A stretch of DNA of 64,000 nucleotides from Streptomyces sp. NRRL F-6676 (GCF_000725625.1 NZ_JOHS01000060.1:6581-70580), one strand, 5' to 3'; shown: positions 53,661 to 62,677, numbered from the stretch's first letter. The notes: generated from the letters alone by a model not told the origin. A program made the numbers and translations.

Positions 53661-54275
53661 ATGAGCACCCACAGTGAGAACGGACCTGCCACCGGTGACG
53701 ACTGGGACGCGTTGGCCGCCGCCTTCGACGACGAGCCGGATCACGGGCTCGGCGATCCGCGGGTACGCGCCGCCTGGGCCGAACGGATGCGCCGCTGGCT
53801 GCCCGGCGATCCCGGTGACCTGCTCGACCTCGGCTGCGGTACGGGCAGTCTGTCGCTGCTCGCCGCCGAGGCGGGGCATCGCGTCACCGGCGTCGATCTC
53901 TCGCCGGCCATGCTCGACCGGGCCCGGGCCAAGCTCGCGGGCCGCGACGCGGAGTTCCTGGCCGGGGACGCGGCGGCGCCGCCCGTGGGGGAGCGGCGCT
54001 TCGACGTGGTGCTCGTCCGCCATGTGCTGTGGACCCTGCCCGACCCGGCGGACGCCCTGCGGCGCTGGCACGGTCTGCTGCGGCCCGGCGGCCGGCTGGT
54101 GCTGGTCGAGGGGGTGTGGGGCACGGTGAGCCCGGTCGGCATACCGGCGGAGCGGGTCACCGGGCTGCTCGCGCCCCTCGTCGCGGAGGTGGCGGTGGAG
54201 CGGCTGTCGGGCGACTCCCGGCTGTGGGGGCGGGAGGTGACGGACGAGCGGTACGCGGTGGTGGGGGTCAGCTGA
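53661..54275 (+). CDS. SAM-dependent methyltransferase
   Basis: A 204-residue class I methyltransferase. Motif I is LLDLGCGTGSLSLLAAEAGH, motif II VTGVDLSPAMLDRARAKL, motif IV FDVVLVRHVLWTLPDPADAL and motif V LLRPGGRLVLVEGVWG. The substrate cannot be read; a small molecule is usual for this size. There is no Shine-Dalgarno sequence, and the ATG coincides with the predicted transcription start, so it is probably leaderless and perhaps DNA-damage-linked. Its end overlaps the convergent DUF402 gene by 8 bp. Confidence 0.87.
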   Translation: MSTHSENGPATGDDWDALAAAFDDEPDHGLGDPRVRAAWAERMRRWLPGDPGDLLDLGCGTGSLSLLAAEAGHRVTGVDLSPAMLDRARAKLAGRDAEFLAGDAAAPPVGERRFDVVLVRHVLWTLPDPADALRRWHGLLRPGGRLVLVEGVWGTVSPVGIPAERVTGLLAPLVAEVAVERLSGDSRLWGREVTDERYAVVGVS

Positions 54276-54771
54276 GGAGGTCGGGGAAGGCGGGGCTCAG
54301 GGCCAGCGCCTCCAGGGAGTCCAGGGCCTGGAGCGCGGCCCCGGCCGCCGCCGGGTCGGTGCGGGCAAGGCCGCTCTGTTCGAATTCGTCCTCGTCCAGG
54401 CGGAGGACCGTCGTGCCGTCGGCCGAGCGCCACAGGTCCAGCTCCAGGTCCTCCGAGACGAGTTCCGTGCCGGTCAGGGCGGCGGGGCGGGTGATGTCGC
54501 AGTACCAGCCCTTCAGGGTGCCGGTGGCGTCGCGGACCTCCTTGACCGCGTACCAGCGGTCGCGCCAGTAGTGCTCGGTGAGGACGTCGCCCGGCGCGAA
54601 GCGGACGAAGCCGAAGTCGCGTACCCCGGGGTTCGACCAGGAGGCCCGTACGGTGATCCGGCGGCCGTCGTCGGCGAGGAGCTCCGCGGGGTAGCGGATC
54701 TTCGTGCGGCCCGCCTTGCGGAGCACGACCTCGACCGTGCGCGCGGCACGGTCAGGCGAGGGTGCGGACAT
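54268..54771 (-). CDS. DUF402 (FomD-like) protein
   Basis: A 167-residue beta-barrel protein. VEVVLRKAGRTKIRYPAELL, FVRFAPGDVLTEHYWRDRWY, and LKGWYCDITRPAALTGTELV followed by SEDLELDLWRSADG are the DUF402 hallmarks (the Y-x-D and D-x-D-L acidic cluster binds metal in FomD-like hydrolases). Members can cleave nucleotide conjugates, but the substrate here is unknown. Its start lies inside the 3' end of the acetyltransferase gene (20-nt overlap), so the two are co-expressed. Confidence 0.87.
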   Translation of the reverse strand: MSAPSPDRAARTVEVVLRKAGRTKIRYPAELLADDGRRITVRASWSNPGVRDFGFVRFAPGDVLTEHYWRDRWYAVKEVRDATGTLKGWYCDITRPAALTGTELVSEDLELDLWRSADGTTVLRLDEDEFEQSGLARTDPAAAGAALQALDSLEALALSPAFPDLLS

Positions 54772-55687
54772 GGCGCACCTCCGTCGCGCAGATCTCGTAG
54801 CCGAACCACTTGTTGATCGCCAGCATCGGCCCGTTGCCGTCGTCGTTGCCCGTCAGGGCCTCGGTGAGGCCGGCCGCGCGGGCCCGGTGCAGGGAGTCGT
54901 TCTTGGCGAGCTTGGCCAGGCCCCGGCCCCGGTACGCGCGGGCCGTGCCCGTCATGACCGTGCCGTAACGGGTGCCGCCGTTCGTACGGGCCATGGTGAA
55001 CGCCGCCGGGCGGCCGTCGACGACCGCCACCGAGGTCAGCTCGTGGCTGGTCAGCGGGTGGTGCCAGGTGCCCTTCAGCCAGTCCTCGTAGTCCGTCAGC
55101 TCGTAGTCCACGTCGCTCGGCTCGTCCGCCAGCGTCTCCGCGTCGAGCGCGAACAGCGGGCGCGGGTCGGCGGCGAACGCCGTGCCGGGCAGGATCTCCA
55201 CGCCGGGCGGCGGGGGCTGCAACGGCGGCAGGGAGCCGTCCGTCAGGTCCAGACGGAGGAAGTGCGCCGAGCGGCTCGCCCGGTAGCCGCGCCGCTCGGC
55301 GAACGCGCGGTTCGCCGGGGCGTCCAGCACCCAGGAGTACACCTCCGTCACCCCCAGGCCCCGCAGCCGCTCCTCGGCGGCCCGCACCAGCGCCGAACCC
55401 GCGCCCCGGCCCTCGCCGTCCGGGCGTACGTAGATGTTGAGATACGCCAGTCCCGGCTGCGGACTGTCGTGCACCACACCGACCTGGGCCGAGCCCACCG
55501 CCTCGCCGTCCACCCTCGCCAGCAGCGGCTGATAGTGGGAGTCCGGATGCGCGTGGCGCAGGTTGTAGGCGATGGCCTCACCGGTCAGCAGGACGAAGGG
55601 CAGCGCCTCGTCGCGGATGCGGGCGAAGGCCGCGCAGTCGGCGGCGGCGTCGGGGCGCAGGGCGTGCACGGTCACGGTCGGGGTCAT
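54752..55687 (-). CDS. GNAT-family acetyltransferase, tandem-domain
   Basis: A 311-residue protein with two GNAT-like halves. The first has LAYLNIYVRPDGEGRGAGSA (the R/Q-x2-G-x-G/A acetyl-CoA loop), then LVRAAEERLRGLGVTEVYSW and NRAFAERRGYR. The second has AFTMARTNGGTRYGTVMTGT, then RAYRGRGLAKLAKNDSLHRA and NKWFGYEI. Such tandem enzymes include mycothiol-synthase-like and aminoglycoside-type acetyltransferases; substrate unknown. The ATG at 55687 lacks a strong ribosome-binding site. It is divergent from the GntR gene. Confidence 0.87.
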   Translation of the reverse strand: MTPTVTVHALRPDAAADCAAFARIRDEALPFVLLTGEAIAYNLRHAHPDSHYQPLLARVDGEAVGSAQVGVVHDSPQPGLAYLNIYVRPDGEGRGAGSALVRAAEERLRGLGVTEVYSWVLDAPANRAFAERRGYRASRSAHFLRLDLTDGSLPPLQPPPPGVEILPGTAFAADPRPLFALDAETLADEPSDVDYELTDYEDWLKGTWHHPLTSHELTSVAVVDGRPAAFTMARTNGGTRYGTVMTGTARAYRGRGLAKLAKNDSLHRARAAGLTEALTGNDDGNGPMLAINKWFGYEICATEVRHVRTLA

Positions 55688-55759
55688 GTCGCGGAACGGT
55701 ACGGGGAGCGGGGGCGCGGACGCCTTCGAATATTTCCCGCGCTGCGCGAGAATCGGGAC

Positions 55760-56137
55760 GTGAGTCTGGAGATCGACATCATCGACAGTACGGAGGGCGG
55801 CGCGCCCTACGAGCAGGTGCGCGCCCGGATCGCCGAGCAGGCGCGGTCGGGGGCGTTGCCGGTGGGCTACCGGCTGCCGACCGTCCGCGGGCTCGCCGGG
55901 ACGCTGGGCCTCGCCGCGAACACCGTCGCCAAGGCCTACCGGGCGCTGGAGGCCGACGGCGTGATCGAGACGCGGGGGCGGAACGGGACGTACGTCGCCG
56001 CCGCCGGCTCCGCCGCGGAGCGGACCGCCGCGACGGCCGCGCGGGAGTACGCGGAGCGGGTGCGGCGGCTGGGGCTGGGGGAGGACGATGCGCTGGCCGC
56101 CGTCCGGAATGCCCTGAGGGCGGTGTACGGGGGGTAA
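55760..56137 (+). CDS. GntR family regulator (YtrA-type)
   Basis: A 125-residue regulator with a winged-helix domain: APYEQVRARIAEQARSGALP, VGYRLPTVRGLAGTLGLAAN and TVAKAYRALEADGVIETRGR with the wing GTYVAAAG. A short C-terminal helical tail (REYAERVRRLGLGEDDALAA) is typical of the small YtrA subfamily, which often controls ABC transporters; none is adjacent. The GTG has only a weak GGGAC upstream. It is divergent from the GNAT-DUF402 pair, which may be its target. Confidence 0.9.
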   Translation: MSLEIDIIDSTEGGAPYEQVRARIAEQARSGALPVGYRLPTVRGLAGTLGLAANTVAKAYRALEADGVIETRGRNGTYVAAAGSAAERTAATAAREYAERVRRLGLGEDDALAAVRNALRAVYGG

Positions 56138-56181
56138 GGGCCCCGCGAGCCGCCGCGCGGGAGCCGGCACGGTCGTTCGGT

Positions 56182-56970
56182 TCAGCGTGGGGGGCGGGGG
56201 CGCATCGGGGGCAGGTGGTGGGGGGTGCGGGTCACCGTCCGGCCCGCCGCCCGCGCGGTCCGGGCGAACAGCATCGCGTCCAGGACCGCCGCGCCCTCCG
56301 GGTCGTTGTTGAAGTACGCGTACACGTCCGACTCGCCCGGCCACGCCTCCGCGATGCGGCGCACCCAGCTCGACAGGGACTGCCGGCCGTAGTGCGGCCG
56401 GCGGCGGGCGCGGCCCGAGTGGAAGCGGACGTACCCCCAGTCGGCGGTGCGCCACAGCGGGGTGACCGGGCGGGAGAGGACGTCCGCCCAGCACAGTGCG
56501 GCGGCGTGCGCGGTGAGGACCTCGTGGACCGCCGGGGTCCACCAGGACTCGTGGCGGGGTTCGACGGCGACGCGGGTGCCGGCGGGGAAGCGGGCCAGGC
56601 AGGCGTCGAGGAGGGCGGGGTCGGCGCGGAGGGTGGGGGGCAGCTGGAGCAGCACCGGGCCCAGGCGGTCGCCGAGGCCGGCGGCGTGGGTCATCAGACG
56701 GTGTACGGGTTCCTCGGGGTCGCGGAGGCGTTTGATGTGGGTGAGGAAGCGGCTGGCCTTGACGGCGACGACGAAGTCGGGCGGGGTGCGGGTGCGCCAG
56801 CGTTCGAATGTCTCGCGGGTGGGGAGGCGGTAGAAGGCGTTGTTGATCTCTACGGTGGTGAAGTGGGTGGCGTATTCCTCCAGCCAGCGGGTGGTGGGGA
56901 GGGTGGGGGGATAGAGGACGTCTCGCCAGTCCTTGTACTGCCAGCCGGAGGTGCCGACGAAAAGGGGCAT
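56182..56970 (-). CDS. DUF72 family protein
   Basis: A 262-residue TIM-barrel protein of DUF72 (YecE). FVGTSGWQYKDWRDVLYPPT, FTTVEINNAFYRLPTRETFE, FVVAVKASRFLTHIKRLRDP, GPVLLQLPPTLRADPALLDA, RVAVEPRHESWW and SDVYAYFNNDPEGAAVLDA are diagnostic. The reaction is unknown. The ATG at 56970 is at the family start. There is no clear ribosome-binding site. Confidence 0.92.
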   Translation of the reverse strand: MPLFVGTSGWQYKDWRDVLYPPTLPTTRWLEEYATHFTTVEINNAFYRLPTRETFERWRTRTPPDFVVAVKASRFLTHIKRLRDPEEPVHRLMTHAAGLGDRLGPVLLQLPPTLRADPALLDACLARFPAGTRVAVEPRHESWWTPAVHEVLTAHAAALCWADVLSRPVTPLWRTADWGYVRFHSGRARRRPHYGRQSLSSWVRRIAEAWPGESDVYAYFNNDPEGAAVLDAMLFARTARAAGRTVTRTPHHLPPMRPRPPR

Positions 56971-57045
56971 ACGGACATGTAAGCACCGGGGGGTGTGTGC
57001 GGGGAGGAGCGCGGGAGAGCTCGGGTGGGCGGGTTCACCGGCGGG

Positions 57046-57117
57046 CGCGGGTGCGGGTGCGGATACGGGTGCGGGTGCGCGTGCGGCGTGGCTTGTCGCG
57101 CGGTTCCCCGCGCCCCC
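57046..57117 (+). repeat. GCGGGT hexamer run plus dispersed Streptomyces repeat
   Basis: Repeats of GCGGGT/GTGCGG (57046-57090) run into GGCTTGTCGCGCGGTTCCCC GCGCCCCC. The composite matches 50865-50915 and, inverted, 37560-37607. It lies between the DUF72 and AAA-ATPase genes. Confidence 0.75.
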
Positions 57118-57176
57118 GGCGGTACCCGTCCGGGGCACCCCCAGGGGCGCCATCAGGGGCACCACCCGCCGGGCGG

Positions 57177-58352
57177 TTACAGATACAGGCCCGATTCCCT
57201 GTCCCGTTGGTCCGGGACCGATGTCGGGGTCGTGCCCCGGTGGAGGGCGTAGAGCTCGGCGAGGGTGGCGCCGTCCCGGGGGACGGCGGCTTCGCGGTCG
57301 GGGAAGTCGGGGCCCAACCAGGTGAGGGCCTCGGGGCGGGTCAGGGGGCCCACCTCGATGCGGGCCAGGCAGCGGCCGGGGCGGACGACGGCCGGATGGA
57401 GGCGTTCCAGGTCCTCGTTGGTCGTCACGCCCACCAGCACGTTGCGGCCCTGGCCCAGCAGCCCGTCCGTCAGGTTCAGCAGCCGGGACAGCGCCTGGCC
57501 CGCCATGTGCCGCGCCTCGCCGCGGATCAGCTCGTCGCAGTCCTCCAGGAGCAGCAGCCGCCACCTCCCCTTGCCGCCCGCGTCCTCCTCGCCGATCGCG
57601 ATGTCCATCAGATAGCCGACGTCACCGAACAGCCGCTCGGGGTCCAGCACGCAGTCCACCTGGCACCAGTCCCGCCACGAGCGGGCCAGCGTGCGCAGCG
57701 CGGAGGTCTTGCCCGTGCCCGGCGGGCCGTGCAGCAGGAGCAGCCGGCCCGCGATGTCCTCGGGGGTCGTCTTCATCAGACCGTCCATCGCCTCGGCCAC
57801 CGGCGCGGTGTAGTTGCCCCGCGTCTCCTCCCACGTACCCGCCGAGATGCGCCGTGTGGTGCGGTGCGGGCCGCGTCGCGGGGACAGGTGCCAGAACCCC
57901 ATCGTGACGTCCTCCGGCTGCGGCTCCGGCTCGTCGGCCGCGCCGTCCGTCGACTGGGCCAGCACCTCCTCCGCCAGCTCGGCGGTGGTCGCGGTGACCG
58001 TGACGTCGGCGCCGCGGTTCCAGCGGGAGATCAGCAGCGTCCAGCCGTCGCCCTCGGCGAGCGTCGCGCTGCGGTCGTCGTCGCGTGCCGTGCGCAGTAC
58101 GCGCGCGCCCGGCGGCAGCAGGGACGCGCCCGACCGCACCCGGTCGATGGTGGCCGCGTGGGCGCAGGGCTGCTCGCCCGTCGCGAAACGGCCGAGGAAC
58201 AGCGCGTCGACGACGTCGGACGGGGAGTCGGAGTCGTCGACGTTGAGCCGGACCGGCAGGACGTCGTACGGGTTCTCGTACGGGGTCGCGGACGTGTTGT
58301 CGTGCGGCTGCCGGGCGTGCGGCCGCGGCTTCTCGGACGGGTTCGCGGACAT
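57177..58352 (-). CDS. AAA-family ATPase with DUF5925-like N-terminal domain
   Basis: A 391-residue cytoplasmic protein. The N-terminal half (YDVLPVRLNVDDSDSPSDVV, DALFLGRFATGEQP, LLPPGARVLRTARDDD) matches DUF5925. The C-terminal AAA domain has Walker A LLLHGPPGTGKTSALRTLAR, Walker B RWRLLLLEDCDELIRGEA, sensor 1 VLVGVTTNEDLERLHPAV, and an arginine after PAVVRPGRC. It may remodel a partner protein complex; none is adjacent. ATG start at 58352. Confidence 0.88.
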   Translation of the reverse strand: MSANPSEKPRPHARQPHDNTSATPYENPYDVLPVRLNVDDSDSPSDVVDALFLGRFATGEQPCAHAATIDRVRSGASLLPPGARVLRTARDDDRSATLAEGDGWTLLISRWNRGADVTVTATTAELAEEVLAQSTDGAADEPEPQPEDVTMGFWHLSPRRGPHRTTRRISAGTWEETRGNYTAPVAEAMDGLMKTTPEDIAGRLLLLHGPPGTGKTSALRTLARSWRDWCQVDCVLDPERLFGDVGYLMDIAIGEEDAGGKGRWRLLLLEDCDELIRGEARHMAGQALSRLLNLTDGLLGQGRNVLVGVTTNEDLERLHPAVVRPGRCLARIEVGPLTRPEALTWLGPDFPDREAAVPRDGATLAELYALHRGTTPTSVPDQRDRESGLYL

Positions 58353-58625
58353 GTCGCCATGATCCGTCAGGAACGCGGCCCGCGCACCGGGTTTCTCCCG
58401 GCCCGTGCCCGGTCGTCCGCCTGACTGGACGTCAACTGGGGCGACGACACGCGGTCACCTGTACCGGTGAACCGCCCCGGCGGCCCCCGCGCGGACGCCT
58501 ACGCGCAGGTGACCGGCGCCTTACCGCTGTTGAACAGTCGTCAACAATTTTGGCATGAGCACTTCCTGTCAACACGCGTAGCTGCTACCACGGTCGTGGC
58601 AGAGATCCTGCTAAAGGGAGGTTCC

Positions 58626-59432
58626 ATGAGACGTTCCCGAATCGCGGCATACGTGACCTCACTCCTCCTCGCCGTCGGCCTCACCCTCACCGGGGTGGCC
58701 ACGGCGCAGGCGTCCTCGGTCGCGGCCGGCACCGACTACGTGGCCCTCGGCGACTCCTACTCCTCCGGCGTCGGCTCGGGCAGCTATCTGAGCTCCAGCG
58801 GCGACTGCAAGCGCAGCACCAAGGCCTACCCCTACCTGTGGCAGGCCGCCCACTCGGTCTCCTCGTTCAGCTTCCTGGCCTGCTCCGGCGCCACCACCAG
58901 CGACGTCATGTCCGGCCAGCTCGCCACCCTCACCTCGGCCACCGACCTCGTCTCGATCAGCGTCGGCGGCAACGACGCCGGCTTCTCCGACGTCATGACG
59001 ACCTGTGTGCTCCAGTCCGACGCCGACTGCCTCGCCCGGATCGACACCGCCAAGGCGTACGTCGACTCCTCGCTCCCGGGCCGGCTCGACACCGTCTACT
59101 CCGCGATCACCGCCAAGGCCCCCGCCGCCCGCGTGGTGGTCCTCGGCTACCCGCGCTTCTACCAGCTCGGCACCACCTGCCTCGGCCTCTCCGGGACCAA
59201 GCGCGCCGCGATCAACGACGCGGCCGACCACCTGGACGCCGCCCTCGCCAAGCGCGCCGCCGACCACGGCTTCGCCTTCGGCGACGTCCGCACCACCTTC
59301 ACCGGCCACGAACTGTGCTCCGGCTCGGCCTGGCTGCACAGCCTGAGCCTGCTCAACATCGGCGAGTCGTACCACCCGACCGCCGCCGGACAGTCCGGCG
59401 GCTACCTGCCCGTCCTGAACAGCCTCGCCTGA
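58626..59432 (+). CDS. Secreted SGNH (GDSL) lipase/esterase
   Basis: A 268-residue exported hydrolase. The signal peptide (RIAAYVTSLLLAVGLTLTGV) ends near AQASS. SGNH blocks are YVALGDSYSSGVGSGSYLSS (block I nucleophile Ser), LACSGATTSD (block II Gly), VSISVGGNDAGFSDVMTTC (block III Asn) and NIGESYHPTAAGQ (block V His). Six cysteines fit three disulfides. It resembles the characterised extracellular lipase of S. coelicolor (SCO1725, from memory). AAAGGGAGG precedes the ATG. GTTGA/TCAAC (58529-58545) and a GGTCACC/GGTGAACC palindrome (58453-58473) lie upstream. Confidence 0.93.
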   Translation: MRRSRIAAYVTSLLLAVGLTLTGVATAQASSVAAGTDYVALGDSYSSGVGSGSYLSSSGDCKRSTKAYPYLWQAAHSVSSFSFLACSGATTSDVMSGQLATLTSATDLVSISVGGNDAGFSDVMTTCVLQSDADCLARIDTAKAYVDSSLPGRLDTVYSAITAKAPAARVVVLGYPRFYQLGTTCLGLSGTKRAAINDAADHLDAALAKRAADHGFAFGDVRTTFTGHELCSGSAWLHSLSLLNIGESYHPTAAGQSGGYLPVLNSLA

Positions 59433-59453
59433 ACGACCGGTTCGCCACACCGG

Positions 59454-59484
59454 GGGCCCGTCCGCGATCCACGCGGGCGGGCCC
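59454..59484 (+). terminator. Terminator of the lipase gene
   Basis: GGGCCCGTCCGC (59454-59465) pairs with GCGGGCGGGCCC (59473-59484), a 12-bp stem with one T-G wobble and a 7-nt loop. It also lies downstream of the convergent kinase gene. Confidence 0.75.
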
Positions 59485-59532
59485 TCAGCCGTCCGAGGAG
59501 GACGAGGGCGGGCCCTCAGCCGTCCGAGGAGG
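59478..59532 (-). repeat. 31-bp-period duplication across the kinase stop codon
   Basis: CGGGCCCTCAGCCGTCCGAG GAGG occurs at 59478-59501 and again at 59509-59532. The second copy contains the kinase stop (TCA at 59516-59518 on the + strand), so the C-terminal Ser/Asp end is duplicated outside the gene, out of frame. Confidence 0.85.
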
Positions 59533-61087
59533 GGGACGAGGACGAGGGCGAGGGCGAGTCGCTGGTGGACGGAGTGTGATCGACGCACTTCACGGAGAGG
59601 GGAAGGGAGTTGGAGGTGGCACGCGCGGGAGAGCGGACCTCGGCCCAGATGCTGCCGTCGGACTCCTTGCCGCGGACGCTGACGGAGTCCTTCCACAGCA
59701 CACCCCTTCCGCCGGTGCCGAACGGCTTCGTGCGCCAGTCCGAGACCGGGCCGTCCCAGGTGTTCCAGCGGTACTCCACCTTCGTGGGCACCCGCTTCAC
59801 CGTGACGTCCAGCTCGATGTCGAGGTCATGACGGCCCGCCGTGCATTGCCCGGTGTACGGACGGGCGCCGGAGATCGTCACCTTCACCGACTGCGCGGGC
59901 GGCGCCGCCGACGTCGTACGACCGCTGTGGCTCGGAGTGTCCTTGCTCCCGCCCGTACTCCGTCGCGGACCGCCGCCGTCGCTCCCGCTCGCCGCCCCGC
60001 TCGTCGTCGCCCGGCCGCCCTTCGTATCCGTATCGTCGTCGCCCCGGTCGAGCAGGGCGTAGGTCAGCCCCGCGAGCGCCAGCGCGAGGGCGAGGACGCC
60101 GGCGACGAGGACGACGACCGTACGGCGGTCGCGGCGCGGGGCTGCGGGAGGGGGCGGGGCGGTGACCGGCGCGGCCGTCGTCGTCGGCTGCGGCGGGCCG
60201 GGGTCCGCCAGGGCGGCGAGCGTCGGGGGGTACGGTGTTCCGGCCACCGGCGGGTTGTCGCCCGCGGCGATCGCCCGCAGGCCGTCCTCGGCCCGCCCGG
60301 CGGTGATCCGCTCCGCCGGGTCCTTGCGCAGCAGCCCCTCGACCACCGGCGCCAGCGGACCCGCCCGGCGCGGCGGCGGCAACGCGTCGTCGACGACCGC
60401 CCGCAGTGTGCTCAGCGGGGTCTCCTGGCGGAACGGCGTGGCGCCTTCCACCGCCGCGTACAGCAGCACGCCGAGGGACCACAGGTCGGACTCGGGACCG
60501 GGGTCCCGGCCCAGCGCGCGCTCGGGGGCCAGGAACTCCGGCGAGCCGATCACCTCGCCGGTCATGGTCAGCGCGGAGCTGCCCTCGACCCGGGCGATGC
60601 CGAAGTCCGTGAGGACCACCCGGCCGTCGTTCCCCATCAGCACGTTGCCCGGCTTGACGTCCCGGTGCAGCACCCCGGCCGCGTGCGCGGCCCGCAGCGC
60701 GGACAGCACCTCGGCGCCGATCCCCGCCGCCCGGCGCGGCGGCAGCGGGCCCTCGGCGTCCAGCAGATCGGCGAGGGTGATGCCGCGGACCAGCTCCATC
60801 ACGATCCACGGCCGGCCGTCCGCCACGGCCACGTCGTACACCGTGACCACATTGCGGTGCGCGACCCGGGCCGCCGCCCACGCCTCCCGCTCCAGCCGCG
60901 CGTACATCCGCTCCCGCTCGGGCGCCGGCAGCCCGTCGGGGGCGCGCACCTCCTTGACGGCGACCTCGCGCCGCAGCACCTCGTCACGGGCCCGCCACAC
61001 CGTTCCCATGCCGCCCTCGCCGAGCGGCGACAACAGCCGGTAGCGTCCCGCGACCACCCGCTCAGGGCCCGGTTCTCCGTCGGACAC
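59516..61087 (-). CDS. Membrane Ser/Thr protein kinase (PknB-like)
   Basis: A 523-residue receptor-type kinase. The catalytic domain (residues about 10-275) has LSPLGEGGMGTVWRARD (Gly loop), VAVKEV (ATP Lys), VLHRDVKPGNVLM (catalytic Asp), TDFGIARV (Mg-binding DFG) and SPEFLAPERAL. One membrane helix (VVVLVAGVLALALALAGLTY) leads to an extracellular beta-domain with two Cys (GQCTAGRHDLDIELDV and LSVKCVDH), which may sense a ligand. The GTG at 61087 has GGGGGGA upstream; an ATG at 61132 is in frame. It lies downstream of the NicO-like gene. Confidence 0.9.
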   Translation of the reverse strand: MSDGEPGPERVVAGRYRLLSPLGEGGMGTVWRARDEVLRREVAVKEVRAPDGLPAPERERMYARLEREAWAAARVAHRNVVTVYDVAVADGRPWIVMELVRGITLADLLDAEGPLPPRRAAGIGAEVLSALRAAHAAGVLHRDVKPGNVLMGNDGRVVLTDFGIARVEGSSALTMTGEVIGSPEFLAPERALGRDPGPESDLWSLGVLLYAAVEGATPFRQETPLSTLRAVVDDALPPPRRAGPLAPVVEGLLRKDPAERITAGRAEDGLRAIAAGDNPPVAGTPYPPTLAALADPGPPQPTTTAAPVTAPPPPAAPRRDRRTVVVLVAGVLALALALAGLTYALLDRGDDDTDTKGGRATTSGAASGSDGGGPRRSTGGSKDTPSHSGRTTSAAPPAQSVKVTISGARPYTGQCTAGRHDLDIELDVTVKRVPTKVEYRWNTWDGPVSDWRTKPFGTGGRGVLWKDSVSVRGKESDGSIWAEVRSPARATSNSLPLSVKCVDHTPSTSDSPSPSSSSPSSDG

Positions 61088-61138
61088 GGGCGTCCCCCCG
61101 TCGCGTCGAGTGCGCCTGCCACGCCCGTTCAAAGTAGC

Positions 61139-62677
61139 TCAGCCGAGGGCGGTTGCCGCCCCCCTGAGCACCAGTCCGGCGCCGAGGACCAGGACCACGC
61201 AGGCCGAGCCCAGCGGCACCGCCCGGCGTACCAACGCCACCGCCGCGCCGCCGGTCCGTCGGGGGCGGCGGTCCAGCAGCCGGGTCACCCCGCCGCCGAG
61301 CCGGACGACGGCGAAGCCGGCCGCGGTCAGCGTCAGGGCGAGCCCGACGCCGTACGCCACGACGAGCAGCAGCCCGAACCAGGCCTGGCCCAGGGCGGCG
61401 GCGCCGACCAGCACGACGACGGCGGACGGCGAGGGCACGAGCCCGCCCGCGAAGCCGAGCAGCAGGGTGCCGCGGAGGGTGGGGGCGGTGGGGTGGGTGT
61501 GCGGGGGCCCGTTTCCGTGCGCGTGTTCGTGACCGTGCGCGTGTTCGTGACCGTGGGTGTGGGTGTGGGTGTGGGTGGGTTCGTGGCTGTCCTCGTGTCC
61601 GTGGCTGTGCTCGTGCCCGTGTCCGTGTCCGTGTCGGTTGTGCCAGGCCCGGCGTACGAGTGTGAGGCCCGCCGCGGTGACGAACGCGCCGCTCGCCAGG
61701 CCCAGCCAGGTGATCACCGAGGGCGCCGCCGCCGAACCGGCCGTGACCAGCAGGCCCAGGGCGACGACGCCGAGGGTGTGGGTGACCGTCACCGACGCGG
61801 CGAGCGGCAGGACGTCCCGCGGCCGGGCCCGGCCCCCGCGTGCCGCGGCCGTCGCGGCCATCAGGGTCTTGCCGTGGCCCGGCGCGAGCGCGTGCAGCGC
61901 GCCGAGGCCGACCGCGAGCAGCACGGCGAGCGCGGCGAAGCCGAGGGTGAGGTCGTGCCGGGCCACCAGGCCGTCCAGCGCGCGGGTCCAGCGGTCGGCG
62001 CCGCGCGGCAGCACCGAGGCGGCCGGGGCGTCGTCCTGCCGCTCCCGGGGCAGCGCGGGGCCGCCCGGGCGCACATCGAACGACGCGCGCGCGGTGTGCG
62101 CGGGGGAGGACAGCAACTCCTTCGGATACGTGGTCAGTTCGCGGGAGACGGATCTCCCGGGTACGTCGGAGCCGGTGAGCGTCGTACGGTCGCCGCGTGC
62201 GGTGATCTCCCGCCAGCCGGGTCCTGGAGCCGTGCCGCCCGCGCCGCGGAACGCCACGCGGACGGTGCCGTTCTCCGGCAGCGGAGCGGTCAGCCGGCAC
62301 TCCACCCGCAAGGTGTCCAGACCCGCCTGCCCGGGGCGGCGGTGCGCCGAGCTCGCGGTGACGGTGAGCCGGGCGGCGCGGTCCGCCACGGTCACCTCGC
62401 TGCCGCGCGCGGCCTCGCCACACCGCTGCCGGGCCCAGCCGGTGAGGCCGCCCGACCGTTCGATGTCCGGCCCGGCCTGGGTCGCCGGGATCTCCGCGAG
62501 GTCCTCCACGTGGTCGACCCGCAGCGTTCCGGGGGCGGCGACCAGGCCGTCGTACCGGTTGACGGTGAAGTTGCCGAGCGGATGCGCGGTCGCCTGCCCG
62601 GCGGGCAGCAGGACGAGCGCGGCGACGGCGGTGACGAGTCCGGCGCCGGCGGTGAACGCGCGGTGACGGGGCCTCAC
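61139..62677 (-). CDS. NicO/RcnA-like nickel-cobalt transporter with large extracytoplasmic domain and His-rich loop
   Basis: A 512-residue membrane protein. A signal peptide (AFTAGAGLVTAVAALVLLPA, cleavage near ATA) is followed by a beta-rich extracellular domain of about 220 residues and then about six helices. GALHALAPGHGKTLMAA is the NicO family metal site (H-x4-P-G-H-G-K). A cytoplasmic loop of about 50 residues holds 21 His (HGHGHGHEHSHGHEDSHEPT and on), likely a metal buffer. LLLGFAGGLVPSPSAVVVLV follows. The GTG start overlaps the stop of the upstream TPR gene (GTGA). Confidence 0.84.
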   Translation of the reverse strand: MRPRHRAFTAGAGLVTAVAALVLLPAGQATAHPLGNFTVNRYDGLVAAPGTLRVDHVEDLAEIPATQAGPDIERSGGLTGWARQRCGEAARGSEVTVADRAARLTVTASSAHRRPGQAGLDTLRVECRLTAPLPENGTVRVAFRGAGGTAPGPGWREITARGDRTTLTGSDVPGRSVSRELTTYPKELLSSPAHTARASFDVRPGGPALPRERQDDAPAASVLPRGADRWTRALDGLVARHDLTLGFAALAVLLAVGLGALHALAPGHGKTLMAATAAARGGRARPRDVLPLAASVTVTHTLGVVALGLLVTAGSAAAPSVITWLGLASGAFVTAAGLTLVRRAWHNRHGHGHGHEHSHGHEDSHEPTHTHTHTHGHEHAHGHEHAHGNGPPHTHPTAPTLRGTLLLGFAGGLVPSPSAVVVLVGAAALGQAWFGLLLVVAYGVGLALTLTAAGFAVVRLGGGVTRLLDRRPRRTGGAAVALVRRAVPLGSACVVLVLGAGLVLRGAATALG

